Assembly: GCA_031216915.1 (NCBI GenBank) | Contig: CM062295.1 | Coordinates: 179,752,927 to 179,816,926 of the forward strand | DNA: 64,000 nucleotides | Origin: Pictodentalium vernedei | Taxonomy: Eukaryota > Mollusca > Scaphopoda > Dentaliida > Dentaliidae | Direction: 5' to 3' | Part shown: positions 24,480 through 34,420 of the stretch, in pieces | Layout: each line of letters starts with the position of its first letter | Numbering within the stretch: the first letter of the stretch is position 1 | The notes under the pieces: generated by a model | Database searches by the model: none | Told to the model about the DNA's origin: nothing | The model's input: only the letters and a program-made list of their open reading frames with translations | Position numbers and translations under genes: made by a program

Positions 24480-25848
24480 TGACTCTAAAGTTAGAAACAA
24501 TGTGTGAGAATCAGCAATCGCGTATCTCATCTTGATGACAACATTTCTTCTATTAATTTCCCAGCATCAACCAATGAATTACATGTAGAAGGAAAAAATT
24601 GGAGGCGTTATGATTTTTCAGTAAGCGTATTTGTCGGAGGCTCTAAACACGAATCTGGAAGTGGATCGAGGGGTCAGGATAAACCACTACATGCATACAT
24701 GCACAGAGAGGCATCTGTAATATTTTGTTGCCTAGGTAAAACGTTGGCTGGCAAACACCATCATTGTCTTTGAAATGAAATGGCGTGAAAAGAAATCTTG
24801 AAGACAACATAATTTTAAGCACATCACAAAAACTGATTTATTTATTTGAGCTTCCATTAACAAGTTATCTTCAAGTACAATGTACTGCAAGATTGTCTTC
24901 CCATGCAATTCTAAACTTTGTTGCCATTCAGTACTTTTCGACACCACCATTAACACGTTTTGCAGAATCACAATTCACATGTACATACGAAACTCGAAGT
25001 TACGGGACCGCCCGATAACTTCGACTTATCCCGTTCTTCGAGTTATGCACTTCAGATGTATTTGAGGAATTGGAAGCCTTGAACACAAGAACACAGAAAC
25101 TTGTAATCTGGACAAAGGAACCACTTCCACACCTCCCAGAAAATATAGAACACCGACAGTCTATATTTCCTGGGAGGGGTGGAGAGGGATTGCTTTTCCC
25201 TGATTGCTAGGACCGATAGCCAACTTTGAGTTATCTCATATATTCGAATCATCCGATTTTGAGTTATCGATTGCCGACTGTAGTTAAGAACATGACGGTT
25301 CCATTTGCCTTGAAAGTTGAGTTTTAAAGGTTGTCGTACATCAAAATTGAAAAAAAATGCCCCCCCCCCCCCCAAAAAAGACAATTTTTTTTTAGGCTCA
25401 ATTTGTTTTTCTGGATAGTCCAAGGCAGAACATTGCTTTTTGGACCTAGTGTATTATTTTTACAGCCCCCCCCCCCCCCACCTCCCATCCCCCCATCCCC
25501 GTCCCCCTGCCACCCCCAACCGCTCGCGGGTATTCCCTTCTGTGTTGTTGGGTATGTGTGTTTGTGATATTGGCATCATGCTGCGGAGAAATTACATCAT
25601 CTAATTATTTCAGACTTACATGCAGTCTACCTAACCACCCAACCAATCATTCGAACAAGATTATTCTTTCATGTTTCATCAGGAAAAAGAACTCAGTTGT
25701 CACCAAGGACGTCATTTCATGAGGACTAGTGGGAGGTCAGCTGTAAGAAAAAAATACACGAGGCCGAAAAAGCAACATTCTGCCCCTGTACTACCTAAAA
25801 ACAAAATTTGAGCAATTTTTGTGTGTGTGTGCGTGTGTGTGTGTGTGC
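24480..25848. other. Intronic sequence, nothing recognised except a short inverted repeat
   Basis: CACCTCCCAGAAAATATAGA / TCTATATTTCCTGGGAGG at 25131-25179 is a small hairpin. Two C-rich tracts at 25361-25373 and 25465-25480. Confidence 0.55.
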
Positions 25849-25948
25849 NNNNNNNNNNNNNNNNNNNNNNNNNNNNNNNNNNNNNNNNNNNNNNNNNNNN
25901 NNNNNNNNNNNNNNNNNNNNNNNNNNNNNNNNNNNNNNNNNNNNNNNN
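25849..25948. other. Assembly gap (100 N)
   Basis: Exactly 100 N, following a GT-rich run (25820-25848). The length is a placeholder, so real sequence is missing here. The breakpoint at a simple repeat suggests a collapsed (GT)n tract. Confidence 0.95.
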
Positions 25949-26394
25949 GACGGTCGAAAATAATGAGGTAGGTCCTACGACCCATATTTTGAGGCAAGAT
26001 TCACAAACTGTGTAGGCTAACTGCATTCGAGCTTGTAATTCTTTGACTGGATAAGTTCATCGGCTGGGTGTGTATTGGAATAACACAAAAAAAAGCAGAG
26101 GACTCAATGTTTGTGTTAGAGAGGGTGTGTGAATGTGTTTGTGATGAATGGGAGAAAGGGGGATGGCTGGCAAAATCTATGTTTGGGGACGGGTGGTAAA
26201 TGCCCTCCACCTTCACCCCCACCCGTAAGCATCGACACTGATCACAAGTTACTGCACTCGACATGAGGTGTTGCGGTTTTTGAGGTTGTAAAGAATGTAG
26301 GCTGTGGACATGCTGTATCCAGGGCTGTAGAAAACAAATCACATTCAATTTCACAGTTACGGTGGCTGATTTAGGACACTCAAATATTTATTTT

Positions 26395-26565
26395 TTTCTC
26401 GTTATATCGAGATACCGATCTCGTTATAACGAGATACGATCTCGTTATAACGAGAAAAGATCTCGTTATAACGAGAGAAGAATCTCATTATAACAAGATA
26501 GTATCTCGTTATGACGAGAAAACATCCTCGTTATAACGAGAAAACATCTCGTTATCTCGAGATAA
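26395..26565. repeat. Array of palindrome CTCGTTATAACGAG, left arm
   Basis: About eight copies of the self-complementary 14-mer CTCGTTATAACGAG (some with one or two changes), spaced roughly 22 bp, near the outer end of the foldback element. The unit closest to the arm interior changes to CTCGTTATCTCGAGATAA, followed by CACGTG. Confidence 0.9.
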
Positions 26566-26619
26566 AATCACGTGACTCTGATGACCTGAAACATATAGCC
26601 CCCATCACCAAAACAGTTT

Positions 26620-27690
26620 ATATATCTCGCGTGTTTTCAATATTCTGGATGTAATACATGGGAAAAACACCTACCCACCCCCCAAGCATCCCAACCATGC
26701 CCCTGAAATACCGCTCCTCTCCCTCGCACATGTTGTCAAAGATAATTACGATAAGCGCATATAACTCTCATACCAATAAACACAGAAAATGAGATGGAAT
26801 TCACACAAACAGATGAAACAACTATAGCGTAATAAACTCACGCCCCCCCCACCCCCGCCCTCTCCCACACCGTATGTGGAACACTTTTTCGACACACGGC
26901 ACTCAAAACACGACTATAGCCTCAGCCCAAAACAGTGTACATATCTTACGCGTGTGTTTAATACTGTGGATGTAAAACACGGGAAAACACATCTCCTTCC
27001 CAAAGCATCCCACCAATGCCCGCGAAATACCCCCCCCCCCCCCCCCTCCTCGCATATGTTGTAAAGGATAATTACGACAAATGTATTTAACGCTCATACT
27101 AATAGAACAGGGACGTGAGAAGGTAAAAATATTGGGAGAGGGGTATCAAGGCGGAAATCCATGCAAAAGGGGCGTCCATTGTGCTGGTAGTAGCATGATT
27201 CGAGTCGCGCAGTGGCGAGGCGGGGGAGAGCACCAGATGTGGTATCCCCTTCTCATTGGCGGTGGTCCGGGGGGCCCTTCCCTGGGAAAATTTTGAATAA
27301 TATGGGGGCCAAAACTCGCGTTCTCAGTGATTCTGAGGCCACTGTGACACTATCAATTCGAATTCTCTGCTCGTGTTCGTAAATAGGTTAGCTTCTGAAT
27401 TTATCCGTTTGGTCAACCTCTATCCGTTTGGTCAACCTCTTCGTTTGTGTTCTGTTTTGGACTGACTTCAAACATCTACACGAGTTTAATCGGGACCATG
27501 GGTTAATAATTTTTTGATTTTTTTTTTTGGGGGGGTGTGTGGTAAATATCCCCCTTACATCCCCCCCCCTCCCCGGTTTAACGCCACTGAGAAAGGATGG
27601 AAAACAGAAAAATGAGATGGAATTCACACAGACAAATTAAACAACAAAAGCATAATAAACTTACTGCCACTCCTCCACACACAAGGAGAG
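26620..27690. repeat. Left arm interior: diverged internal duplications
   Basis: The motif series (AAAACAGTTTATATATCTC, ATTCTGGATGTAATACATGGG, GCATCCCAACCATGCCC, GATAATTACGATAA, AATGAGATGGAATTCACACA) at 26620-26845 recurs in diverged form at 26928-27105 and partly at 27600-27670. The arm is thus built from two to three old tandem copies. It is paired with 29220-30180 on the other arm. Confidence 0.7.
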
Positions 27691-27692
27691 AT

Positions 27693-27723
<31 letters not shown>

Positions 27724-27911
27724 TTGGAATTTGACGACTCTTTCAGCAGCCAGGGTCATGTCGTGTAATGTAGTTCTACGGGTGGAGGAAGAACCGAAGA
27801 ATCGGAGAGAACCACCGAGCAGCGGCGAGCAACCGTCAAACTCTCCAACGTACTAACCCAGCAGAATTTGAGTTACATATAGAGTTCTAACGCAAGTTCT
27901 AACGCAAGTTG
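27691..27911 (-). mobile_element. Headless SINE copy (tail B), inverted partner of the SINE at 28880
   Basis: Starts with (ATTT)n, then the complement of the tail B and body. The tRNA head is absent. The bases directly outside its tail (ACAAGGAGAG, 27681-27690) are the complement of those outside the tail of the 28880-29215 SINE (CTCTCCTTGT). Both SINE tails therefore sit at the same arm position, meaning the SINE was there before the arms were duplicated. Confidence 0.8.
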
Positions 27912-28367
27912 AAGACGACAGTCTTTAGCTTCACAAAAGTGACTTTAAACACCAATAAATAATTAAATAAATTCCCTATACCAGTGATGACTATAGTCGT
28001 CATGCTTCATATTCCATGTTCAGCTCAATCTGTCAGTGAACAAAATGAGAAGTTTATTGAAAAACTTAGTGCTGAAGCGGCATGGGTGTGGGGGTGGGTG
28101 GGGGTGGGGTGGGAGGGGGACACCCCATCCAATAACATTGACCTCCACCCCACCCCCACAAAAATCAAACTGCCACTTATAATTCCCAAACCTCCCTTCT
28201 CTCAAGATGCCCAGAATGGGCCCCAGAGCTTTATAATTTGAAAAAAAAATCACCCCCCGGACCCCACCAATGGGAGGGCGTACCTCCCAAACTCTCCGTC
28301 CCCTGCCTCAAACCTCGAGACATGCTTGTGGTATGTCGTTCTCGACCCTCGCGATATTACTGCCCCC

Positions 28368-28400
<33 letters not shown>

Positions 28401-28565
28401 CACACACACAATTTGGGATCCTAGCTCTACACAGTAAAAAACAATTTTCTAGAGCTTCAGTATTCATGCATTGCCTTATTGTTATATTATGGACACCATT
28501 TAATTCTATTTCTAAGAAGTGCACAAGTTATCAGTATACCGTATATATTGGCCTAATCATGATAA

Positions 28566-28819
28566 CCCTTTTACCCACCTCAGCGACACAAACCGTCCGT
28601 GTAATATACAAAATTCGCCACTCAAAATTTATGTTCATAATTTTTTCTCCCAAACCATAGTTTATGATATCGCATCGAAAAGAGCTCGACGAGCTCGTTC
28701 AAATGAGTGTCATAAGCCGTTTAGTTTGAAAGAAAAAAAATGAATTTCATTTATTATTTTTTTTTGTGTAAAAATAATTGTGGGCCTACTGTTGTCTTCA
28801 ACTTGCGTTTGGTAAAAGG
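28566..28819. mobile_element. TTAA palindromic MITE inside the foldback loop
   Basis: Left end CCCTTTTACCC after ATAA, right end GTTTGGTAAAAGG before TTAA (28820-28823). Core GAGCTCGACGAGCTCGTTC is diverged. It lies in the loop between the foldback arms. Confidence 0.7.
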
Positions 28820-28879
28820 TTAATGACGCCATAATGTGTTCCCACGACAAACATGTACAGCTACCTACTATATAATTAT

Positions 28880-29215
28880 GAGAGCGCGGTAGCTCATTTG
28901 TTAGAGTATAGAGCTTGAAACATAGAGATCGACGGTTCGATTCTGACCCGCGCTGTGTCTTTAGGCAAGACACTTAATCCCAATTGTCCACGTGGCCTGA
29001 TGTGAGGTCACGGTGGCATTATGTGCTAGGGCGTACTGCACGTCGATGATGCACGTGCCTTCAACCGCTCTAACTCTAATTCTGTCGGGTTAGTATGTTG
29101 GAGAACTTGGCGGTAGCTCGCCGCTGCTCAGTGGTTGTCTCCGGTTCTTCCTCCACCAAGGGAACTACCCTGCATGACATGCCCCTGGCTGTTGAAAGCG
29201 TCGATAATAAATAAA
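28880..29215 (+). mobile_element. tRNA-headed SINE with tail B, inside the foldback element
   Basis: The head contains an A-box-like TAGCTCATTTGTTAGAGTAT and a B-box-like GGTTCGATTC, followed by the shared SINE body (tgtctttaggcaagacactt, a CGTACTGCACGTCGATG stretch, CCGGTTCTTCCTCCACC). It ends with the CCCCTGGCTGTTGAAAGCG tail and AATAAATAAAT. Intact internal promoter boxes but diverged body. It is not a tRNA gene: the acceptor stem does not pair. Confidence 0.85.
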
Positions 29216-30209
29216 TCTCTCCTTGTGTGTGTTGGTGGGGGGGGGGGGAGTAAGTTTATAAGGCTATAGTTGTTTAATTTGTCTGTGAAAATTCCATCTT
29301 ATTTTCTGTTTTTCATCCTTTCTCAGTGGCGTTAAAACCGAGTAGGGGGGGGGGGGCGGTAGGGGGTATTTACCACCCCACCCCACCTCTTCAATAAAAA
29401 AAATTATTAACCGATGGTCCCGATTAAACTCGTGGAGATGTTTGAGGTCAGTCCAAAACAAAACACAAACGAAGAAAGTTAACCAAGCGGATAAATTCAG
29501 AAGCGCGCCTAATTATGAAACGAGCCGTGAATTCGAATTGATAGTGTCACAGCGGCCTCAGAATCACCGAGAATGCGAGTTTTAGCCCTCAAAGTTTTCA
29601 AAATTTTCCTGGACGCCCCTTTTGCATGGATCTCCGCCTTGATACCCCTCTTCCAATATTCCCTGTCCTTGTTCTATTAGTATGAGCGTTAAATACACTT
29701 GTCGTAATTATCTTTTATAACATGTTCGAGGGGAAGGGGAGGTATTTCGCGGGCATTGGTGGGATGCTTTGGGAAGGAGAGGGCTAGGAGTGTTTCCCGT
29801 GTATTACATCCACAGTATTAAACACACGCGTAAGATATGTACACTGTTTTGGGGCTGAGGCTATAGTCGTGTTTTGAGTGCCGTGTGTCGAAAAAGTGTT
29901 CCACATACGGTGTGGGGGAGGGGGGTCAGCGAGTTTATTACGCTATAGTTGTTTCATTTGTTTGTGTGAATTCCATCTCATTTTCTGTGTTTATTGGTAT
30001 GAGAGTTATATGCGCTTATCGTAATTATCGTTGACAACATGTGCGAGGGAAAGGAGCGGTATTTCACAGGCATGGTTGGGATGCTTGGGGTGAGGGTGGG
30101 TAGGTGTTTTTCCCATGTATAACATCCAGAATATTGAAAACACCCGCGAGATATATAAACTGTTTTGGTGGTGGGGGCTATATGTTTCATGTCATCAGAG
30201 TCACGTGAT

Positions 30210-30378
30210 TTTATCTCGAGATAACGAGATGTTTTCTCGTTATAACGAGATGTTTTCTCGTTATAACAAGATCTTTTCTCGTTATAACGAGATACTATCC
30301 CGTTATAACAAGATCTTTTCTCGTTATAACGAGATGTTTTCTCGTTATAACGAGATCGTATCTCGTTATAACGAGATA
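30210..30378. repeat. Array of palindrome CTCGTTATAACGAG, right arm
   Basis: Mirror image of the left array, again about eight units with TTTT or ACTATC linkers. Individual point changes (for example CCCGTTATAACAAG) do not line up fully with the left array, so the two arrays have drifted separately. Confidence 0.9.
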
Positions 30379-30421
30379 AAAATAAATATTTGAGTGTCCT
30401 AAATCAGCCACCGTACACAGT

Positions 30422-31271
30422 CCAACTATGCTGTTAGAAAATAGAACACTGCAACTTGCAAGGCTTTGTCAGTATGATCTATGTGTACTGTAATGACTAG
30501 TAGTGACGTAGAGACTAGAGTAGAGCTTGAATACAGAACAGACAACTTTAGTCATTTTTACGCCACAGCGGAACTTCAAATAAAAACAGAAACAACAACA
30601 ATAAAAAAAAAAACCTTCCAACGTTAAAAATCATTTTATACCAGGCACATAAAATTTGTAACTTGTAACTGGTTTTCAGAAGGTATTACTGCATGAACAT
30701 GATGAATTCATGTTACAAGTGACGGAAACAAAGATGATTTTGAAACACGAGTTCTCGGCAACTTTCTTTTCGATGTCACAGAGTGATTTAAAAATAGAAA
30801 CACTCGTTGATGTAAACAATTCAGCGAGTGCGAAACGTTATTCAAACAGGTCAAACCAGAGAGAAGCGAAAAATTAGTCATTTCACATCTGCTGATAGCA
30901 CATCGAACTCTCTTGGAAAACAATGAAATCGACGTGTTTTTGTCAATATATCTTTTGTGTGTGTTAATTTTCATCAGAAAATGATGTGTACCTCGAAGTT
31001 TTATGACATTAATGTCATCGATTAATAGGAAACATGTAAAGTCATATGGAAACACCCAAACGATTGGATACACCTGAAACTGGTTTGCTACACAATAGAC
31101 AACACATCTTCTTGAAGGTCAAGAACGTGTGTTGCACTGTTGCCTCAGCTATTTCGTTGGCAAAGAACTGTTCAATTCATGAGAATTCAAGAGAATGCTT
31201 TGAGAGTCTGATTCTATCTCTGACATAAAACATTTATTTAGTTATGGCAACCAGTTTTAATTTATTAAATA
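30422..31271. other. Between foldback element and MULE, nothing recognised
   Basis: No repeat family or coding signal recognised. Sequence is AT-rich and without long frames of coding character. Confidence 0.55.
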
Positions 31272-31288
31272 CATTAAATGGGAGCAGG

Positions 31289-31632
31289 AGAAGTCGGCCC
31301 ATTGCGAACTCGGCCCCGGAGAAGTCGGCCCCTAGGAGAAGTCGGCCCAGACAATTTCGGAGAAGTCGGCCCATGAGAGAAGTCGGCCCCACAAACTACA
31401 GGAGAAGTCGGCCCCTAGGAGAAGTCGGCCCAGACAATTTCGGAGAAGTCGGCCCATGAGAGAAGTCGGCCCCACAAACTACAGGAGAAGTCGGCCCCTA
31501 GGAGAAGTCGGCCCAGACAATTTGAGAGAAGTCGGCCCACGAGAGAAGTCGCCCCCATAAAGTACAAGAGAACTCTGCCCCTAGGAAGTCGACCCAGACA
31601 ATTTGGGAGAAGTCGGCCCCACAAACTAAAGG
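31289..31632. repeat. Left terminal array of the MULE, 83-bp higher-order period
   Basis: Repeats of the monomer GAGAAGTCGGCCC followed by 4-12 variable bases. Monomers are ordered into a higher-order unit of exactly 83 bp, with unit starts at 31319, 31402, 31485 and 31568. Spacers alternate in a fixed order (CTAG, then AGACAATTTCG, then ATGA, then CACAAACTACAG). The innermost unit has diverged (AACTCTGCCCC). Confidence 0.9.
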
Positions 31633-31716
31633 TTAACATCCGATGGTTTAGGGCAAAAAGTCTGATCACAGGGACCCGGTATCAGTCATTTGATGAAATA
31701 AAATAGTGACATGTAT

Positions 31717-32118
31717 ACTTCACAATTTGAGATGTATGAAAAAAAGCAGTCAGGTTTTTTTACCATTGAAAATACCAGTACTTAACATTAATTCCTAGAA
31801 CGCCCACAGGGCTTTCTAGGAACTGATGTTACGTAGTGGTATTATCAGTGATAAAAAGACGTTATTTTACTGCAAACAGAACTAATTTACAGCAATTACA
31901 ATACACTGATCTATTTCCGTATTTCGCTGTAATGACGATTCAAAACTTCACTATTTGAGATGTATGAAAAAAAGCAGTCTTGTTTTTTTTATCATTGAAA
32001 ATACCAGTGCTTAACATTAATTCCTAGAACGCCCACAGGGCTTTCTAGGAACTGATGTTACGTAGTGGTATTATCAGTGATAAAAAGACATTATTTTACT
32101 GCAAACAGAACTAATTTA
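31717..32118. repeat. Direct duplication inside the MULE (228-bp spacing), each with a hairpin
   Basis: Segments 31717-31889 and 31945-32118 are near-identical direct copies. Each contains an inverted repeat TTCCTAGAA ... TTCTAGGAA around a CGCCCACAGGGC loop. The second copy ends two bases before the stop of the truncated transposase frame, suggesting that the rearrangement that made the duplication also removed the transposase C-terminus. Confidence 0.85.
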
Positions 32119-32119
32119 T

Positions 32120-33091
32120 TCATTTGGTATATATGGAAGGGCAAACAGGTTCTTTTATGTATTCATGAACTGGTCCACTAGAACGATAGGCCACCGCTAG
32201 GCCTAGGTCCTGGACTTTTCTCCAAAGTGCCTGACCCCAATGAAAGCTGCACCCGTGTATAATTACATCTGGGAATACTTTGTATGCCGCACGCCATATG
32301 CCCCGCTCAAAGTCTGTTGTGATCTTTTTAAACTGATTGTCAGGAATGAGTTAATTGATGCGTTCGAAAATGGCTTTGTAATCTTTGGTACGGCGGCGTG
32401 ACGTTAATGCAAAAGCAAGGGGTACTTGTTTGGCGTATTCGCTGTTTTCGTCGCCGACAAATGCATGCCAGCTAAAAAGCTGGTAAAATGGTGGGCGAAC
32501 TACCTTGATGGTAGCATCACAGTAGATTGATGTAGCATTACTCAAAAGTTGTAATTGATCTGGCATCGAGAACAGAATATGCCGAGCTCCGTCTAAACTG
32601 ATATCAGCTTGAAGAAAATTGCTCGGTAACCAATCAATTGCTAAGTCAAATGCTATATCTTTCGGTTCAGTAGGACGGCCTTTTTGGCGTTGATAGTTGC
32701 TGCTACGGGCTAGATTCAATGGTTTCGGTCGACTAGTTGTTGGTTTCTCAAGTTGAATGTCTGTCGCAAACACATCCTCGACTAGTGAAGTTGCAGAACG
32801 AAATATATCACCCTTAGCAAGATGGTGAACTTTCTTGACAATTTTAATTTTTGAAGCCAACCCAGGTTGACCTGGATGGTTGTGGCTTTGTGGCCCAGGT
32901 GTAAAGTTCTCCCTAAGTTCTTTCACAGTAGCTTTACATGTATTGTTCTTATTTCTGACAGAGCAGCGCCATATTGGACGGCCTGATTTCTTAGTGTATG
33001 AGTAGCCGTGACTGTCTATTAAAAGTTTGCCTGACCGTTGTGAACCGTTGGAAATAATTTCATATGTTATTGTATCTGGCTGACTTAGCAA
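32120..33091 (-). pseudogene. FLYWCH zinc-finger / MULE transposase, interrupted and truncated
   Basis: The frame runs from 33091 to a first stop at 32351-32353 (246 residues) and then continues in the same frame for 76 codons to a second stop at 32120-32122. Residues about 25-75 form a FLYWCH-type zinc finger: aromatic-rich GYSY, IWRC (C43), C52 and paired H70/H72. Residues about 185-246 begin the MULE transposase core, with YCDAT (D192, first catalytic Asp) and PPFYQLF. Past the stop come TTDFERG (second catalytic Asp) and GCSFHW (the C..H motif of MULEs). The third catalytic acidic residue and C-terminus are missing. No ATG opens the frame: it starts at a TTG three codons after a stop, so the 5' end is also incomplete or spliced. 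A TATAAAAA motif lies just upstream (about 33096-33103). Confidence 0.88.
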
Positions 33092-33105
33092 TCCTTTTTA
33101 TAAGG

Positions 33106-33371
33106 GTGGGGGCGACTTCTCTCATGGGCCGACTTCTCTTAAGGGCCGACTTTGTTTTGGGCCGAGTTCTCCTATGGGTGACTTTGTTGGGGGCCGACTT
33201 CTCTCATGGGCCGACTTCTCTTGTGGGCCGACTTTGTTTTGGGCCGAGTTCTCCTTTGGGCCGACTTCGTTTGGGGCCGACTTCTCTTATGGGCCGACTT
33301 CTCTTGTGGACCGACTTTGTTTTGGGCCGAGTTCTCCTATGGGCCGACTTTGTTTGGGGTCGACTTCTCCT
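33106..33371. repeat. Right terminal array of the MULE, inverted, 83-bp period
   Basis: Inverted counterpart of the left array, built from GGGCCGACTTCTC-type units of 16-17 bp. Landmark GGGCCGAGTTCTCC recurs at 33159, 33241 and 33324, spacings of 82 and 83 bp. The order of sub-units (five per period) differs from the left array, so the two ends share monomer and period but were amplified separately. Confidence 0.88.
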
Positions 33372-33696
33372 GCATTCCATTAAATCAGTGCGTTCCTCGT
33401 ATGGAAAGAAAAAATAAAAAGCCACGTGTGTTTATAAAACTTATTTGATCAACCCCACAATTTTTATGTTGTTCGTTTTTGACGTCTTTCTCTGTTTTCA
33501 TTGGATGTCCTGTAAGGTCCCTTTTCGCAGCTCACGGCCCATATGAAGTCAACCTACCAAGTTACAATGACCCTCCATAAATACAACCTGTAGACTGTGC
33601 TAAAGGTTTTCAGGTTTTGGGCTTGGGCAGCAGTCACGGATGACAGATCATGACCAAAAGGGACTAGTAGTAGCTATCTGTTCAATATACAATTAA

Positions 33697-33940
33697 CCCT
33701 TTACCCAAAATAATGTTCTAAACCAGCCAGTGCTATTCACAATAATTACCATTCAATTTTCATTATTTTTTCATTTTTTCTGTCTCAAAAACATAGCTTA
33801 TGACCCCTCATTGGAACGAGCTCACTGAGCACATTCCAATGTGGAGTCATAAGCTAGGTTTTTGATGCAAAAATTGAAAATATTTAGTTATTCAAGAATA
33901 TTGTTGCAAGTTCTGTCTTCCTTTAATGTTAGGTAAAGGG
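33697..33940. mobile_element. TTAA palindromic MITE
   Basis: TTAA at 33693-33696, left CCCTTTACCC, right TGTTAGGTAAAGGG; the right target is degraded to TAAC. Palindromic core around GAGCTCACTGAGCACATTCC. Confidence 0.85.
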
Positions 33941-34082
33941 TAACAGGTCAAATTTGTATTAAAGAAGTGGAAATGGTGGCTGGAAGTTACAGGCAATTAA
34001 CAGAACTATTCAGTTTTTAATATCCAATTAACTCGGCTCCTTTTTAATGTTCATTTCAGTTCTTAGAGTGAAAAATACATAC

Positions 34083-34159
34083 TTGGAGCATCTGGATTAG
34101 TGATCGAAGTTGTAGTTCCATCCATCTGTATGATGAGTTTGGCTCCTCTGTCCTTCTCC
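34083..34159 (-). CDS. Kinesin-3 gene, coding exon 3
   Basis: A 77-nt exon between acceptor cttcttcacag and donor gtatgt. After completing Arg it reads EKDRGAKLIIQMDG, then TTTSITNPDAP, and ends one base into the next codon. In KIF1A/KIF1B the equivalent stretch is RE....KCIIQM.G..T.I.NP, so the IIQM, TT.I and NP positions match. KIF28P/KLP-6-type motors also have REK...KLII.M here, so I cannot settle the subfamily from these residues. The frame is open only in the phase required by its neighbours. It lies just upstream (plus-strand coordinates) of decayed CAGTGG-element and TTAA-MITE copies. Confidence 0.92.
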
Positions 34160-34420
34160 CTGTGAAGAAGTAAAACATAATTTTTTAACACTTCATCTAA
34201 AGCTACAAGGCTTATATTTCATCGAAATTTGAGAGAATCCATTTGGATTCTCGCAAAAATGGTTGCGAGAATCCATACCTGCTATGAGTGTATCAGGATC
34301 CCATGAGGCCACCATCACGGGCTGAACCCCTGTTGTATACTGATAACATGTGTTAACCCTTTTCCCCAACACAGTTTTTTAATTTTTAAAATATAAACTG
34401 AATTTGATAACTTAAAAAAC

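Larger units (their letters stand above)
26358..30415. mobile_element. 4.06-kb foldback element with arms over 1.2 kb
   Basis: The sequence from 26358 rightward reappears as its reverse complement ending at 30415. Shared outer ends are TACGGTGGCTGATTTAGGAC, then an AAATATTTATTT stretch, then palindrome arrays, then about 1 kb of lower-complexity arm. A 6-bp direct repeat CACAGT flanks the ends (26352-26357 and 30416-30421). The arms differ by small indels; 27179-27288 has extra sequence only in the left arm. The pairing continues inward through inverted SINE copies (27691-27911 and 28990-29215). No transposase is visible, so the superfamily is unknown. Confidence 0.85.
31280..33377. mobile_element. 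MULE-like DNA transposon with array-type terminal inverted repeats
   Basis: A 2.1-kb element flanked by an 8-bp direct repeat CATTAAAT (31272-31279 and 33378-33385). Its outer ends are inverted repeats sharing GCAGGAGAAGTCG close to each tip. Each end continues as an array of GAGAAGTCGGCCC-type units, in opposite orientation at the two ends. Between them lies a minus-strand FLYWCH/MULE transposase remnant. Mutator-like elements usually make 8-10-bp (mostly 9) target duplications, which fits. The transposase has a stop and a lost C-terminus, so this copy is not autonomous. Confidence 0.85.

Noticed and set aside
26395-26565. Regularly spaced short repeats resembling a CRISPR array
   Set aside because: Units are 14-bp palindromes with spacers of only about 8 bp, mirrored at the other end of an animal transposon. 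Not a CRISPR.
28880-28956. tRNA gene
   Set aside because: A and B boxes are present but the acceptor stem does not pair and a SINE body follows. The same reasoning applies to 2976-3052, 13469, 14685, 19641, 21531 and 60140-60217.
30115-30393. Frame with repeated SRYNE units
   Set aside because: Direct translation of the CTCGTTATAACGAG array.
33064-33448. Frames of 60-117 residues with repeated GRLL, ADF and GPTS motifs
   Set aside because: They are translations of the MULE terminal minisatellite in several frames and both strands.
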